From contig JAFSKJ010000012.1 in the NCBI GenBank assembly GCA_017449025.1, positions 1 through 36,196 on the forward strand: a DNA stretch of 36,196 nt, in the 5' to 3' direction. The translations under genes were made by a program, and so were the position numbers. Below the pieces are notes generated by a model. It had not been told where the DNA came from and ran no database searches. It saw only the letters and a program-made list of their open reading frames with translations. Position 1 is the first letter of the stretch. Each line of letters begins with the position of its first letter. Positions 15,893 through 24,081 of the stretch are shown here, one piece after another. Source of the stretch: Prevotella sp. (GTDB lineage: Bacteria > Bacteroidota > Bacteroidia > Bacteroidales > Bacteroidaceae).

Positions 15893-16906
15893 TTACTTGT
15901 TCAAAGCCAAGTCGATGGCAACGGCAACAGATACGGTAGCACCCACCATCGGGTTGTTACCCATGCCGAGGAAACCCATCATCTCTACGTGGGCAGGCAC
16001 TGAAGAGCTGCCGGCGAACTGAGCATCGGAGTGCATACGGCCAAGCGTGTCGGTCATACCGTAAGATGCCGGACCAGCAGCCATATTGTCGGGATGCAGG
16101 GTACGGCCAGTACCACCACCGGAAGCCACAGAGAAGTAAGGCTTGCCCGCAAGCACGCGCTCCTTCTTATAGGTACCGGCTACGGGGTGCTGGAAACGGG
16201 TGGGGTTGGTAGAGTTACCAGTGATGGAGACGTCTACATTCTCCTTCCACAGGATAGCCACGCCCTCACGCACATCGTCGGCACCATAGCACTTCACCTT
16301 CAGGCGGCTGGGGTTGTTGCCGTAAGGAACCTCCTTCACAACAGCCAGGTCGCCAGTGAAGTAGTCGAACTTGGTCTGCACGTAGGTGAAGCCGTTGATA
16401 CGGCTGATAATCTGGGCTGCATCCTTGCCAAGACCGTTAAGGATAACGCGCAGGGGCTTCTGGCGAACCTTGTTGGCCATCTCGGCAATCTTGATGGCAC
16501 CCTCCGCGGCAGCGAAGCTCTCGTGGCCTGCCAGGAAGGCGAAGCACTCCGTCTCCTCGCGGAGCAGACGGGCAGCCAGGTTCCCGTGGCCAATGCCCAC
16601 CTTACGGTCGTCGGCTACTGAGCCGGGAATGCAGAAGCTCTGCAGGCCGATGCCAATGGCCTCAGCAGCCTCGGCGGCTGTCTTCACACCCTTCTTGATG
16701 GCGATGGCTGCACCGCAAACGTATGCCCACTTGGCGTTCTCGAAGCAGATCAGCTGAGTGTCCTCACACATCTGGTAGGGATCCACACCTGCTTTTTCAC
16801 AAATCTCGTTGGCCTCTTCAATACTGTTGATGCCATTCTCCTTAAGAGCAGCAAGAACCTGGTCCATACGGCGCTCCTGACTCTCAAACTGTACTTTTCT
16901 TATCAT
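15893..16906 (-). CDS. GGGtGRT protein
   Basis: This 337-residue protein belongs to the family named for the GGGTGRT motif, visible here in FSVASGGGTGRTLHPDN near residues 262-278. Other conserved segments are KVGIGHGNLAARLLREETEC and the glycine-rich C-terminus GFLGMGNNPMVGATVSVAVA. In Bacteroidota and Clostridia this family occurs beside a NifU-like scaffold protein, as it does here 14 nt upstream. The biochemical role is not established; association with iron-sulphur metabolism is inferred from that pairing. A rare strong Shine-Dalgarno (AGGAGGA, complement of 16914-16920) sits 7 nt before the ATG and touches the end of the upstream gene, consistent with high-level coupled expression. Confidence 0.92.
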   Translation of the reverse strand: MIRKVQFESQERRMDQVLAALKENGINSIEEANEICEKAGVDPYQMCEDTQLICFENAKWAYVCGAAIAIKKGVKTAAEAAEAIGIGLQSFCIPGSVADDRKVGIGHGNLAARLLREETECFAFLAGHESFAAAEGAIKIAEMANKVRQKPLRVILNGLGKDAAQIISRINGFTYVQTKFDYFTGDLAVVKEVPYGNNPSRLKVKCYGADDVREGVAILWKENVDVSITGNSTNPTRFQHPVAGTYKKERVLAGKPYFSVASGGGTGRTLHPDNMAAGPASYGMTDTLGRMHSDAQFAGSSSVPAHVEMMGFLGMGNNPMVGATVSVAVAIDLALNK

Positions 16907-16913
16907 AGTCGTA

Positions 16914-16920
16914 TCCTCCT
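16914..16920 (-). promoter_or_regulatory. Strong Shine-Dalgarno for the GGGtGRT gene
   Basis: AGGAGGA on the minus strand with a 7-nt spacer to ATG. Most genes in this window lack any such site, so it is notable and fixes the start at 16906. Confidence 0.85.
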
Positions 16921-17622
16921 TTATTCTTTACGTGGGTCAATAGCCTTTACTGCACCCTGATCCTCAGTACGGCGACCGTATGAACCAGTGAACTTCTTCA
17001 GAGCCTCGTTGGCATCCATGCCATTCTTGATGGCCTCCATCATCTTGCCGAGGTGTACATACTCGTAGCCGCATACCTCGTTGTTCGCGTCAAGATACTG
17101 CTTGGTGATATAACCCTCTGTCAGCTCTAAGTAACGCGTGCCCTTGGCAACGGTGCCATAGAGTGTACCCGTCTGTGAACGAAGGCCTTTACCCAGATCC
17201 TCAAGACCGGCACCGATAGCCAGACCGCCCTCAGAGAAAGCACTCTGCGTACGTCCGTAGACAATCTGTAGGAACAGCTCGCGCATAGCAGTGTTGATAG
17301 CATCGCACACAAGGTCGGTGTTCAGGGCCTCGAGAATGGTCTTGCCGGGAAGAATCTCAGAAGCCATGGCTGCTGAGTGTGTCATGCCCGTACATCCAAT
17401 CGTCTCCACCAGAGCCTCCTGGATAATGCCATCCTTAACGTTCAGGCTCAGCTTGCAGGCACCCTGCTGAGGTGCGCACCAGCCAATGCCGTGCGTATAG
17501 CCCGAAATCTCCTTGATCTCCTTCACTGCCACCCACTTGCCCTCTTCGGGAATGGGTGCAGGACCATGGTAAGCGCCTTTGCAAACGCTACACATGTTTT
17601 CTACTTCTTTTGAATAAATCAT
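16921..17622 (-). CDS. NifU-like iron-sulphur cluster scaffold protein
   Basis: This 233-residue protein has the segments GWCAPQQGACKLSLNVKDG and ETIGCTGMTHSAAMASEILPG, with conserved cysteines typical of a NifU/IscU-like scaffold found in anaerobes with a GGGtGRT partner. I chose the ATG at 17622 (MIYSKEVENMCSVCKG). The frame is open for another 80 codons upstream, but that part runs through the promoter and has no conserved character. It is the first gene of a two-gene operon with the GGGtGRT protein and ends at a terminator. Proposed role: iron-sulphur cluster assembly or delivery, perhaps to the nearby ferredoxin-dependent KorAB; that link is inference. Confidence 0.85.
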   Translation of the reverse strand: MIYSKEVENMCSVCKGAYHGPAPIPEEGKWVAVKEIKEISGYTHGIGWCAPQQGACKLSLNVKDGIIQEALVETIGCTGMTHSAAMASEILPGKTILEALNTDLVCDAINTAMRELFLQIVYGRTQSAFSEGGLAIGAGLEDLGKGLRSQTGTLYGTVAKGTRYLELTEGYITKQYLDANNEVCGYEYVHLGKMMEAIKNGMDANEALKKFTGSYGRRTEDQGAVKAIDPRKE

Positions 17623-17710
17623 TGTTAATAAATATTTGTATGTTAAACAAAATATGCTCCGTTTACCCCACTGCCGCAACCCCTTTAGTGGTGTCACGAA
17701 CAATTTCGGC

Positions 17711-17719
17711 GCAAAGTTA
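17711..17719 (-). promoter_or_regulatory. Promoter -7 element for the NifU-like operon
   Basis: TAACTTTGC on the minus strand is a perfect TAnnTTTGC match, with a T-rich TTTCG -33 candidate about 19 nt upstream. The leader would be roughly 80 nt. Confidence 0.65.
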
Positions 17720-17773
17720 ACAAATAATTTCCAAATAGCGAAAAAAAAGAACTGATATTCCACGGATTTTTCG

Positions 17774-17782
17774 TAAATTTGC
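17774..17782 (+). promoter_or_regulatory. Promoter -7 element for the C_GCAxxG_C_C gene
   Basis: TAAATTTGC matches the consensus and faces right, 18 nt before the first ATG. It is divergent from the element at 17711-17719, so the two operons share a short control region. Confidence 0.6.
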
Positions 17783-17800
17783 ACACGATTAACTAAAACA

Positions 17801-18289
17801 ATGTATATTATGACCAAAGAAGAGAGTGATGAGAGGGTCGCCAAGGCCGTTGAGAACTTCATGGCGGGCTACGGATGCTGCCAGAGTGTGGTCGCGGCTT
17901 TTGCCGATGTCTACGGCCTCGACCAAACCATGGCCAAACGCATTGCGGCTGGCTTCGGAGGGGGCGTGGGGCGCCTCCGCATGATGTGCGGAGCCGTCTC
18001 GGCCATTGTCATGCTTGTCGGACTCCACTGCGGGCAGACCGAGGGCAACGACCGCGAGGGCAAGTCCCTTTGCTATAAGGTGGTGCAGCGGCTGTTAGAG
18101 CGCTCCAAGGCCGACAATGGCAGCCTCATCTGTGCAGAGATACTCGGCTTGAAGGGTTACGAGAAGGCTCATCCCACATACATAGCCTCCGAGCGCACGG
18201 CAGAATACTACAAGAGTCGGCCTTGTGCCGCGAAGGTGGAGAGTGCTGCCCGCATCTTTGCCGACTATCTCCTTGAGTCATGCGAATAA
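17801..18289 (+). CDS. C_GCAxxG_C_C family protein
   Basis: This 162-residue protein belongs to a redox-type family named for its spaced cysteines. Visible here are GYGCCQSVVAAF near residues 25-36, AAGFGGGVGRLRMMCGAVS near residues 49-67, and further Cys residues near 77, 90 and 108. Family members are often found with iron-sulphur or electron-transfer genes; their reaction is unknown. The start could be 17801 or the ATG at 17810 (MTKEESDERV); neither has a ribosome binding site, and a promoter 18 nt upstream slightly favours the later one. The gene overlaps comF by 10 nt, so the two are translationally coupled. Confidence 0.85.
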   Translation: MYIMTKEESDERVAKAVENFMAGYGCCQSVVAAFADVYGLDQTMAKRIAAGFGGGVGRLRMMCGAVSAIVMLVGLHCGQTEGNDREGKSLCYKVVQRLLERSKADNGSLICAEILGLKGYEKAHPTYIASERTAEYYKSRPCAAKVESAARIFADYLLESCE

Positions 18290-18981
18290 GCTTCTGGAGT
18301 CGTTTGCTCGACACCATCGCGCCACGGTTCTGCCCCGTCTGCGGTTCCCGGCTCACTGTGAGCGAGCAGGGCATCTGCAGCCTTTGCTACCGCCACCTGC
18401 CGCGAACATTCTTCTGGCAGCATCCCGAAGACAACATCATGGCGCGTCTTTTCTGGGGGCGCATGGACATAGAGCGGGCGGCCGCACTGTTCTTCTTCGA
18501 GTCTGGCTCGGAGGTGGCAGGCATCGTCTACAACATGAAATACCACGACCAGCCGGAGCTGGCACAGGTCATGGGACGCATGATGGCGAGCGAGCTTTCG
18601 CTTTCCGGCTTCTTCCACGGCATTGACATGCTGGTGCCTGTGCCACTGGCCCGCAAGCGTGAGAGGCAGCGCGGCTATAACCAGAGTTTCTGCATTGCCG
18701 AAGGCATCAGGGAGGCCACCGGTCTGCCTGTTGCCAGCCGCGTAGTCCGCCGCACGGCTTTCGAAAAGAGCCAAACACGCATGAGCCGCTGGGAGCGGCA
18801 GGAGAATGTGGAAGGTGTCTTCACGTTAGAGAAACCTGAGGCGGTGGCTGGCAAGCATGTCCTCATCGTCGACGATGTGGTTACCACAGGAGCCACCACC
18901 CTGGCCTGCGGTAGTGAGCTGCAGAAAGCCGACGGCACCAAAGTCAGCATCATCTCGTTGGCATTCACCAAAGGCATTTGA
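18280..18981 (+). CDS. comF: ComF family protein (zinc-ribbon phosphoribosyltransferase-like)
   Basis: This 233-residue protein has an N-terminal zinc ribbon (Cys18, Cys21, Cys33, Cys36) followed by a phosphoribosyltransferase-type domain. The PRPP-binding signature VLIVDDVVTTGATT is near residues 191-204. A central LVPVPLARKRERQRGYNQS segment is also typical. In Bacillus ComF acts in uptake of transforming DNA; in Bacteroidota its role is not settled. Length is typical. It overlaps the preceding gene by 10 nt. The next gene begins 43 nt after the stop and looks compositionally different (more AT-rich). Confidence 0.92.
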   Translation: MRISFWSRLLDTIAPRFCPVCGSRLTVSEQGICSLCYRHLPRTFFWQHPEDNIMARLFWGRMDIERAAALFFFESGSEVAGIVYNMKYHDQPELAQVMGRMMASELSLSGFFHGIDMLVPVPLARKRERQRGYNQSFCIAEGIREATGLPVASRVVRRTAFEKSQTRMSRWERQENVEGVFTLEKPEAVAGKHVLIVDDVVTTGATTLACGSELQKADGTKVSIISLAFTKGI

Positions 18982-19024
18982 AGTGCCAGCCTAAAATTCA
19001 TAAACAGATAATTCGGAATTCTGC

Positions 19025-19726
19025 ATGAAACAAAACTTAAGTTATAAGAACATTCACATTGGTGCAATAGCTACCTTTTATATAATAGCCTTACTGGTGC
19101 GCCTGATAACATTGTATGTTGTCAACAAGTATCCGTCAATTGAAACGAACTATGCGCTTCGAGTTTCCGCAGCGCTTGCCACGGGGCTTGGTCCCGCTAT
19201 CGGAGCATTGGTGGCTATGTTTATTTTCAAACGTAAAACGGAATACACTCTCATAGGCAAGTCTGCCTGGAAATCCATTGCGACTATAGTCATACCATGC
19301 ATTGTCTTTGGCATTATCGGCGGATGGGATTTGGGCGTGATATGTTTTTGGGCATTTGCGTATGGGCTATTGGAAGAATATGGTTGGCGAGGATTCTTGC
19401 AATATGAACTCAGGAAATTGCCTGTGTGGCAGTATGTATTTATCATTACGGTGATGTGGTTTCTGTGGCATCTGGATTTAAATCAGCGAAGTGCCTTGTC
19501 ATTCTTCCTGCTTCTGCTTTTCGCTTCATGGGGAATAGGAAAGGTGGTGAGTGACACCCATTCATTGCTATTATGCGCTGCATTTCATGGCATCGTGAAT
19601 TTCTCGAAACATGGATTGCTATCTGATACCACTTGCCTTATTGCGTTCATCTGCATCATAATCTTTTGGATAGTTATGTGGTATTTTGTTGGTATTTCCC
19701 CAAAACAGCAAGATAGAGAAGAGTAA
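19025..19726 (+). CDS. CPBP-family intramembrane metalloprotease (CAAX protease-like)
   Basis: This 233-residue polytopic protein has about six hydrophobic segments. The CPBP/Abi signature is complete: motif 1 EEYGWR at residues 117-122, motif 2 FLWHLD with His149, and motif 3 AAFHGIVN with His188 and Asn192. These Glu and His residues form the metal-dependent active site in Rce1-like proteases. Bacterial members are implicated in bacteriocin immunity, signal processing or unknown roles, and nothing nearby decides between them. Codon and base use is more AT-rich than comF upstream, hinting at separate acquisition. It converges with the cupin-MsrA gene; about 90 bp separate them. Confidence 0.88.
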   Translation: MKQNLSYKNIHIGAIATFYIIALLVRLITLYVVNKYPSIETNYALRVSAALATGLGPAIGALVAMFIFKRKTEYTLIGKSAWKSIATIVIPCIVFGIIGGWDLGVICFWAFAYGLLEEYGWRGFLQYELRKLPVWQYVFIITVMWFLWHLDLNQRSALSFFLLLLFASWGIGKVVSDTHSLLLCAAFHGIVNFSKHGLLSDTTCLIAFICIIIFWIVMWYFVGISPKQQDREE

Positions 19727-19815
19727 TTTTCAATTTTCTGTTCCCGCTGACAGCATGTGACACGCATACGCATGATAGTTTTTTGCCGAAGGCGACTCCC
19801 AAACTCCCTGACTCC

Positions 19816-20772
19816 TTAGAACACAGCCCCGCCGAAGTCCCTGGTGGGGCCCGCAGGCTTCCCTCTATTTTTCTCTTTCGCCTTCCTTGCAAACTCAAAT
19901 AGTGACTTTGGCAGATGACAGTAGCCGGTGGGATTCTTGTCAAGATAGTCCTGGTGATACTCTTCGGCTGAATAGAAATTCTGCAACGGAAGCTTTTCAA
20001 CAGCCAAGGGCTGCTGATATTTCTTCTGCTCTTCAGCATAAGCCTTTTCGATGACGGGCAAATCTTCCGCTTGGGTGTAGTAGATACCAGTACGATAACG
20101 AGTCCCTTCATCATGTCCCTGCTTATTGAGACTTGTAGGGTCAATAGCCTTGAAGAACATCTGCAGGAGGAATTCGAGGCTGACCACTCCGGGATTGTAC
20201 TTCACATGTACCGTCTCTGCATAGCCCGTCGTGTCCGTATAGACCTCCTTGTACGATGGATCAGCAGTATGTCCGTTGGCAAATCCAACTGACGTTTCCA
20301 CCACACCCTCAATCTGTTTGAAGTAGTGCTCCGTTCCCCAAAAGCACCCTCCGGCAAGATAGATGTCCTTACCGTCTTTTATCTCCAAGATCCCGTCTAC
20401 CTCATGCTCAATGAAGGGGCCTGCCTTACATTCCAGAAGTACGGCAGATGTAATGCACTCTAATCCATGCCACACGTTTTTTGGAATGTCAACACCATAG
20501 GTTCCGCTTTCATGGCTGATGACGCAGGATGCCAGAACCCCGCCATCGTCCTTGTAGGTTGTCACTCTGACCTTGCCCTTCAGGATGACAAAGGTCTCAT
20601 CCTTGTCTGGATGGTGATGCACAGGAATGAAAGTACCAGGCTCCAGGGCATTGAGGAAACGATGGCACTTGTCCTGAAGGCTCTGATGGAAGTTGTAGTT
20701 CATCCTCAGTCGTGGCGATTTTTTTGCCTGTTCCACCACGCTGCTAATTAGTTGGTCGTTTATTATCTTCAT
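19816..20772 (-). CDS. msrA: WbuC-type cupin fused to peptide-methionine (S)-S-oxide reductase
   Basis: This 318-residue protein is a two-domain fusion. Residues about 1-130 are a WbuC-like cupin with metal ligands in the HHHPDKDE segment (His52-His54, Glu59) and His102. Residues about 136-300 are MsrA with the catalytic GCFWG motif at 142-146 (Cys143), the GYAETVHVKYNP substrate block and the EYHQDYLDKNP C-terminal motif. MsrA reduces methionine-S-sulphoxide using thioredoxin; the stress genes gpx and trxB lie elsewhere in this window. Both domains look intact. I do not recall this pairing as common, and the junction (ILEIKDGKDIYLAGG) looks like a former MsrA start read through. It follows the PLD-like gene by 7 nt. 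Confidence 0.9.
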   Translation of the reverse strand: MKIINDQLISSVVEQAKKSPRLRMNYNFHQSLQDKCHRFLNALEPGTFIPVHHHPDKDETFVILKGKVRVTTYKDDGGVLASCVISHESGTYGVDIPKNVWHGLECITSAVLLECKAGPFIEHEVDGILEIKDGKDIYLAGGCFWGTEHYFKQIEGVVETSVGFANGHTADPSYKEVYTDTTGYAETVHVKYNPGVVSLEFLLQMFFKAIDPTSLNKQGHDEGTRYRTGIYYTQAEDLPVIEKAYAEEQKKYQQPLAVEKLPLQNFYSAEEYHQDYLDKNPTGYCHLPKSLFEFARKAKEKNRGKPAGPTRDFGGAVF

Positions 20773-20779
20773 ATATTTT

Positions 20780-21286
20780 TTACTTTATAGGATCTGAACA
20801 ATACTCACGTCGGCCACAGTCCTTGCAGAACTTGCCGATCCATACATTATCGAACTGTTCAATGGCTGCTTCAAGCATTTCCGGGTCATCGGTCAGGATG
20901 CCAGCCTCGAAATTCCGTTTCTTAGGCGATTTCATGCCCATGCCAGCACCTGTCAGATTCGCTGAGCCGATGTAGGCAATGGTACAGTCGATGATGATGA
21001 GCTTGAAATGGACTCTCGGACATAGCACACGCTCCATGCCGTCATAGAGGATAGGATGCTTCTCGTGATCCTCTCTCCATGCAGTCCCTGGTTCCTTGGC
21101 GTGAATCAGCCTGACCTCCACACCCTTTTTGAGCAAAGAGGCTATCAGAGCAAGAAATGGCTTGTCATCGACATACAGGTCTTTGATGTCTGCCGTTCCA
21201 ATCCACACCGTCTGTTTGGCCTTACCAACCAATGACAGGACTTCCTTGTAGTGGTTCTCGTCTGCTATGTACTTTATGAAACTCAT
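20780..21286 (-). CDS. Small phospholipase D-like (HKD) protein with C-terminal Cys cluster
   Basis: This 168-residue protein has one HKD motif: His93, Lys95 and Asp100 in HFKLIIIDCTIAYIGSANLT. Single-motif members of this superfamily (Nuc-like) form dimers and include nucleases and phosphodiesterases, so a nuclease is as likely as a lipase. The C-terminus carries FCKDCGRREYC (Cys154, Cys157, Cys163), perhaps a metal site. There is no signal peptide. Its ATG overlaps the original stop of the decayed hotdog gene (ATGA), showing former translational coupling. The cupin-MsrA gene follows directly. Confidence 0.82.
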   Translation of the reverse strand: MSFIKYIADENHYKEVLSLVGKAKQTVWIGTADIKDLYVDDKPFLALIASLLKKGVEVRLIHAKEPGTAWREDHEKHPILYDGMERVLCPRVHFKLIIIDCTIAYIGSANLTGAGMGMKSPKKRNFEAGILTDDPEMLEAAIEQFDNVWIGKFCKDCGRREYCSDPIK

Positions 21287-21577
21287 TCTTCCACGTCACA
21301 ATGAATGAATCCCATTTCCTTGGCCTTCTCCTGGGTCCCATCCACACACTTCATCAATCAGTGTACTAAGTATGCCACCGTGCATAGTATTTACCCATCC
21401 CTGATAGTTCTTCGCAGAGCGAAGCGGCGAAGCCGAGCGCTTTTCGGGATGCCAGGTACTTACAATGTAATCTCCATCCTCGTAAAAAACCATGTGAAGC
21501 CCAATAGGATTCTCAGGACAACAACCGAAACAGTTGTATTCTGGATGGTTTCGCCAAGGGTTTATTATTTTTTTCAT
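21283..21577 (-). pseudogene. Decayed PaaI-type hotdog thioesterase
   Basis: The start (MKKIINPWRNHPEYNCFGCC) and the NTMHGGILSTLIDEVCGW block match the N-terminal half of a PaaI-like acyl-CoA thioesterase. After CGW the homology stops and the frame ends at 21296. In the next frame the DNA reads DGTQEKAKEMGFIHCDVEE and then a TGA overlapping the downstream ATG, which looks like the genuine C-terminus. The middle part of the fold (about 60-70 residues) is therefore missing through an internal deletion with a frame change. The open frame alone encodes only 93 residues and would not fold as a hotdog enzyme. Confidence 0.75.
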
Positions 21578-21893
21578 CTGTATAATATATAACCAATTAG
21601 TGCAAGTTGAACAATGATAATGGCAGGAATACCATACTTGAACTGGTGCCCTCCACGATGTTATCAACATCGCGGACTCCTCCCTTATGCTGGGTCTTGT
21701 GATGCCAGACCTTCATTCCCAGCCAAGCTCCGATACTTCCACCAAGCACAGCCAATCCAAGTAGTGCGATCTCTCTAATACGCCATTTAGATTTTCGGGC
21801 TTTCCACTTGTCTACACCGTACATGAAGAAAGTGACCACGTTGATGACAGCGAGGTAGATAAGGACGATATGTAGGAGACTCTGTTCTTTCAT
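21574..21893 (-). pseudogene. DUF1294 membrane protein gene disrupted by a 41-bp insertion
   Basis: The first 66 residues read as a DUF1294 protein: two hydrophobic segments, MYGVDKWKARKSKWRI, LGGSIGAWLGMKVWHHKTQHK. The expected continuation FKYGIPAIIIVQLALIGY is present but in another frame after a 41-bp insert (21643-21683). As it stands, translation runs through the insert and ends at 21597 after 98 residues, losing the last membrane segment. The original stop (TGA at 21574-21576) would overlap the hotdog gene start in ATGA. DUF1294 function is unknown. Confidence 0.75.
21643..21683. repeat. 41-bp palindrome-bearing insertion in the DUF1294 gene
   Basis: The insert contains an 11-bp inverted repeat (21652-21662 and 21666-21676, one mismatch that would be a G-U pair in minus-strand RNA) around a 3-nt loop. 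It lies between codons that are contiguous in an intact DUF1294 gene. No second copy was noticed in this window. Confidence 0.6.
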
Positions 21894-21900
21894 TTACTTT

Positions 21901-23283
21901 TCAAATTGATTTCAGCAGTTTCTCAGCCAGAGGTACATACCAGTTACGGACTTCATCTGCTGTCGGAGTGTGACCACCGGGGAAATGGAACGTCTTATTG
22001 TAATGTTCCAAGAAGGTTGACTCAAAGTGTGCCAGCGTGTCCTTTTCTCCGAATAGACCCCAGTTGCGGTCTTTGAAGTCGGGATTGCAGTTGTTGAATT
22101 GAGTGGCCTCCATTTCTGCAAACTCCTCAATCAAGGCTTCATCAATGACAAAATTCTGCTTGCCGTCGGCTCTTGGTGATTTGTACTGATTGTTGCCGAT
22201 ACGCTCACGAAGGAACTCCGTCATCTTGAAGTGCGGATTGCCGAGAAGGGCAGGGACTCCGATAATCGGTGAGATTATCTGTGCATAGAACGAACCACAG
22301 CTGTTGCCCACAAGGATATCAGGTTTCTCTTTGTCGCAGATTTCGCGAATGAGCCTGAGGGCATCGGCAGGGTGGAGTGGAAGGTCAGGAGTCAGCACAG
22401 TGGCTCTCTTCTCAAAAGCCTCCTTCAATGCCAGAGCTGGCACACAACTGCCGCTGGCATAGAATCCATGAAGGAACAGAATCTTCTTATATGTTTGCAT
22501 ATCGGGGCCACAGTTGAATGCATGAAGCTGTTCACCCATCACGGCCGTTAGTATAGCAAAGACTTTATCACCCGTACAATGGCTGGTATAGAACTGGGTT
22601 TCGGGATATTTAGCTTTCAGCCTTTGAGCCAGAGCTGTCAGTTCTTCTTCCGTCTCTTGCCCGTCGAGTAAGTGGAAACCTCCGACAACGGTATGAACCG
22701 GCCACGGACAAGCCGCCAGGATATTCTCCATACCGCTATGGGCACAGCCTGTAAACAGCAGGCCGTCGACATACAGAGCCAACTCATGACGGAAGTCGTC
22801 GTGGATATAATCGCCATTGGTGTTCTGCACATAGAGATTTTGATTTCCTTTGGGCATCGGATGGTTCTGAGGGATATGAGCTATTACATGGATGTCCTCT
22901 GCTATTGCGCAGGTCTGAACTATCAAGACGAGTCTGCCATCGTCAATCTTTGGCCACTCCGCAGTAATACTATGGAGATTCCCTCGCTTGGAAAAGAATT
23001 TACCATTCACAGCATCTGGCGAGACAATAACCTTAGCACGTTCGTTGATATTCAAGAAGTGCTTCAGACCTCCTGCATGGTCACTATGTCCGTGAGAGAT
23101 AAACACATAGTCCACCCTACTGAGGTCGATACCCATCTTCTCTGCATTGCGGATAAACACATCACTGGCTCCAGTGTCCAGCAAAATGTGATGCTTGTCG
23201 GTCTCTAATAGAATCGACAGGCCATGCTCTGTTTCGAACTGGCTGTCATTTGTACGGTTATCAGATAGTACTGTCCACTTCAT
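21901..23283 (-). CDS. Metallo-beta-lactamase-fold protein fused to YqiA-like esterase
   Basis: This 460-residue protein starts at MKWTVLSDN (23283); a longer frame upstream overlaps the decayed neighbour. Residues about 1-270 are an MBL-fold hydrolase with the metal motif SHGHSDHAGG (near residues 64-73) and further ligands in TGCAHSGMEN and TSHCTGDK. From about residue 273 (MQTYKKILFLHGFYASG) a complete YqiA/UPF0227-like alpha/beta hydrolase follows, with nucleophile motif GNSCGS and C-terminal FHFPGGHTP supplying the His. Each half matches a normally separate protein, and an internal Met sits exactly where the esterase would begin. The fusion may result from loss of a stop codon, and the esterase could still be started internally. 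Confidence 0.85.
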   Translation of the reverse strand: MKWTVLSDNRTNDSQFETEHGLSILLETDKHHILLDTGASDVFIRNAEKMGIDLSRVDYVFISHGHSDHAGGLKHFLNINERAKVIVSPDAVNGKFFSKRGNLHSITAEWPKIDDGRLVLIVQTCAIAEDIHVIAHIPQNHPMPKGNQNLYVQNTNGDYIHDDFRHELALYVDGLLFTGCAHSGMENILAACPWPVHTVVGGFHLLDGQETEEELTALAQRLKAKYPETQFYTSHCTGDKVFAILTAVMGEQLHAFNCGPDMQTYKKILFLHGFYASGSCVPALALKEAFEKRATVLTPDLPLHPADALRLIREICDKEKPDILVGNSCGSFYAQIISPIIGVPALLGNPHFKMTEFLRERIGNNQYKSPRADGKQNFVIDEALIEEFAEMEATQFNNCNPDFKDRNWGLFGEKDTLAHFESTFLEHYNKTFHFPGGHTPTADEVRNWYVPLAEKLLKSI

Positions 23284-23308
23284 ATTGTGAATACATCCTC
23301 GATGACGG

Positions 23309-24031
23309 TCATTTCTTGAAGTCAATGATGATTCTTTGATATCCTTTCAAGTGAAAGTTTCCTTGGTCGCTGACTTCACAGACGAGATGGAGCTTCTGAC
23401 CTGCTGCATCGGCAGGGATATGGACATTGGCGATGCTACTCTCCGCATTGTCGATAGTTAGCCTCGCTGTGCCTATCTCCAGCTGTTGCCACCACAGGAA
23501 CTGGATGACATCGCCATCGGGGTCTTTAGATTGTGAGGCATCCAAACGAATTGTCTCGCCAGCATTCGCGTGGACGACCAATGGCGAAGCACCATGATGC
23601 CCGTCAATCACAACAACGGGATTATGATTTGTTTGACACGCCAGATGGCCTGCGCCAGCGTGTTTGCACCACCCCAACCTGCCACATAGATAGGCCTTGG
23701 ATTATCCTCGTCGGCCAGGCGGATGAGCAACTGGCTGCCAGGCGAGTCGTTGTCTTCGCCAATAACCTTGATGCCCCCCCGTTCACTTCCCATGACGGTA
23801 TGACTCCTCATATACGCACGTAATCAGCGCCTCTATCTCGAACATGTCGGCATAGGTCATCAGGTGCACCATCGACTCCATATCGTCGGGCTCCACATTA
23901 CCTGGAGCGATGTCCGTACACACTACCAGCCGCGGTTTCAGTATTCCACCATTTGGCATACCATAAGCCGACATTCCCGTAGAAAAAGCCAGCAGAGCCG
24001 TTGCAAACAATTTTAGTATGAACTTCATCAT
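23309..24031 (-). pseudogene. Remnant of a DUF1593 (nucleoside hydrolase-like/Sde182-type) secreted protein
   Basis: Three pieces of one protein lie in order but in different frames. The N-terminal piece has a signal peptide (MMKFILKLFATALLAFSTGMSAYG) and KPRLVVCTD...DDMESMVHLMTYADMFEIEALIT. The middle piece reads GSQLLIRLADEDNPRPIYVAGWGGANTLAQA. The C-terminal piece reads NHNPVVVIDG...LDASQSKDPDGDVIQFLWWQ. About 240 codons remain of a protein usually above 400, so two internal stretches are missing and both joins change frame. Intact members are secreted and resemble nucleoside hydrolases with an Ig-like C-terminal domain. It is very unlikely to be functional. Confidence 0.8.
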
Positions 24032-24081
24032 TATTTCACAACTACTATTAATCCAAAAGACAAGGACGGTGGAAAAGGGAA

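Noticed and set aside
17623-17862. An 80-codon N-terminal extension of the NifU-like protein with a hydrophobic start
   Set aside because: It runs through the TAACTTTGC promoter and overlaps the divergent gene; family members start at the MIYSKEVENM position.
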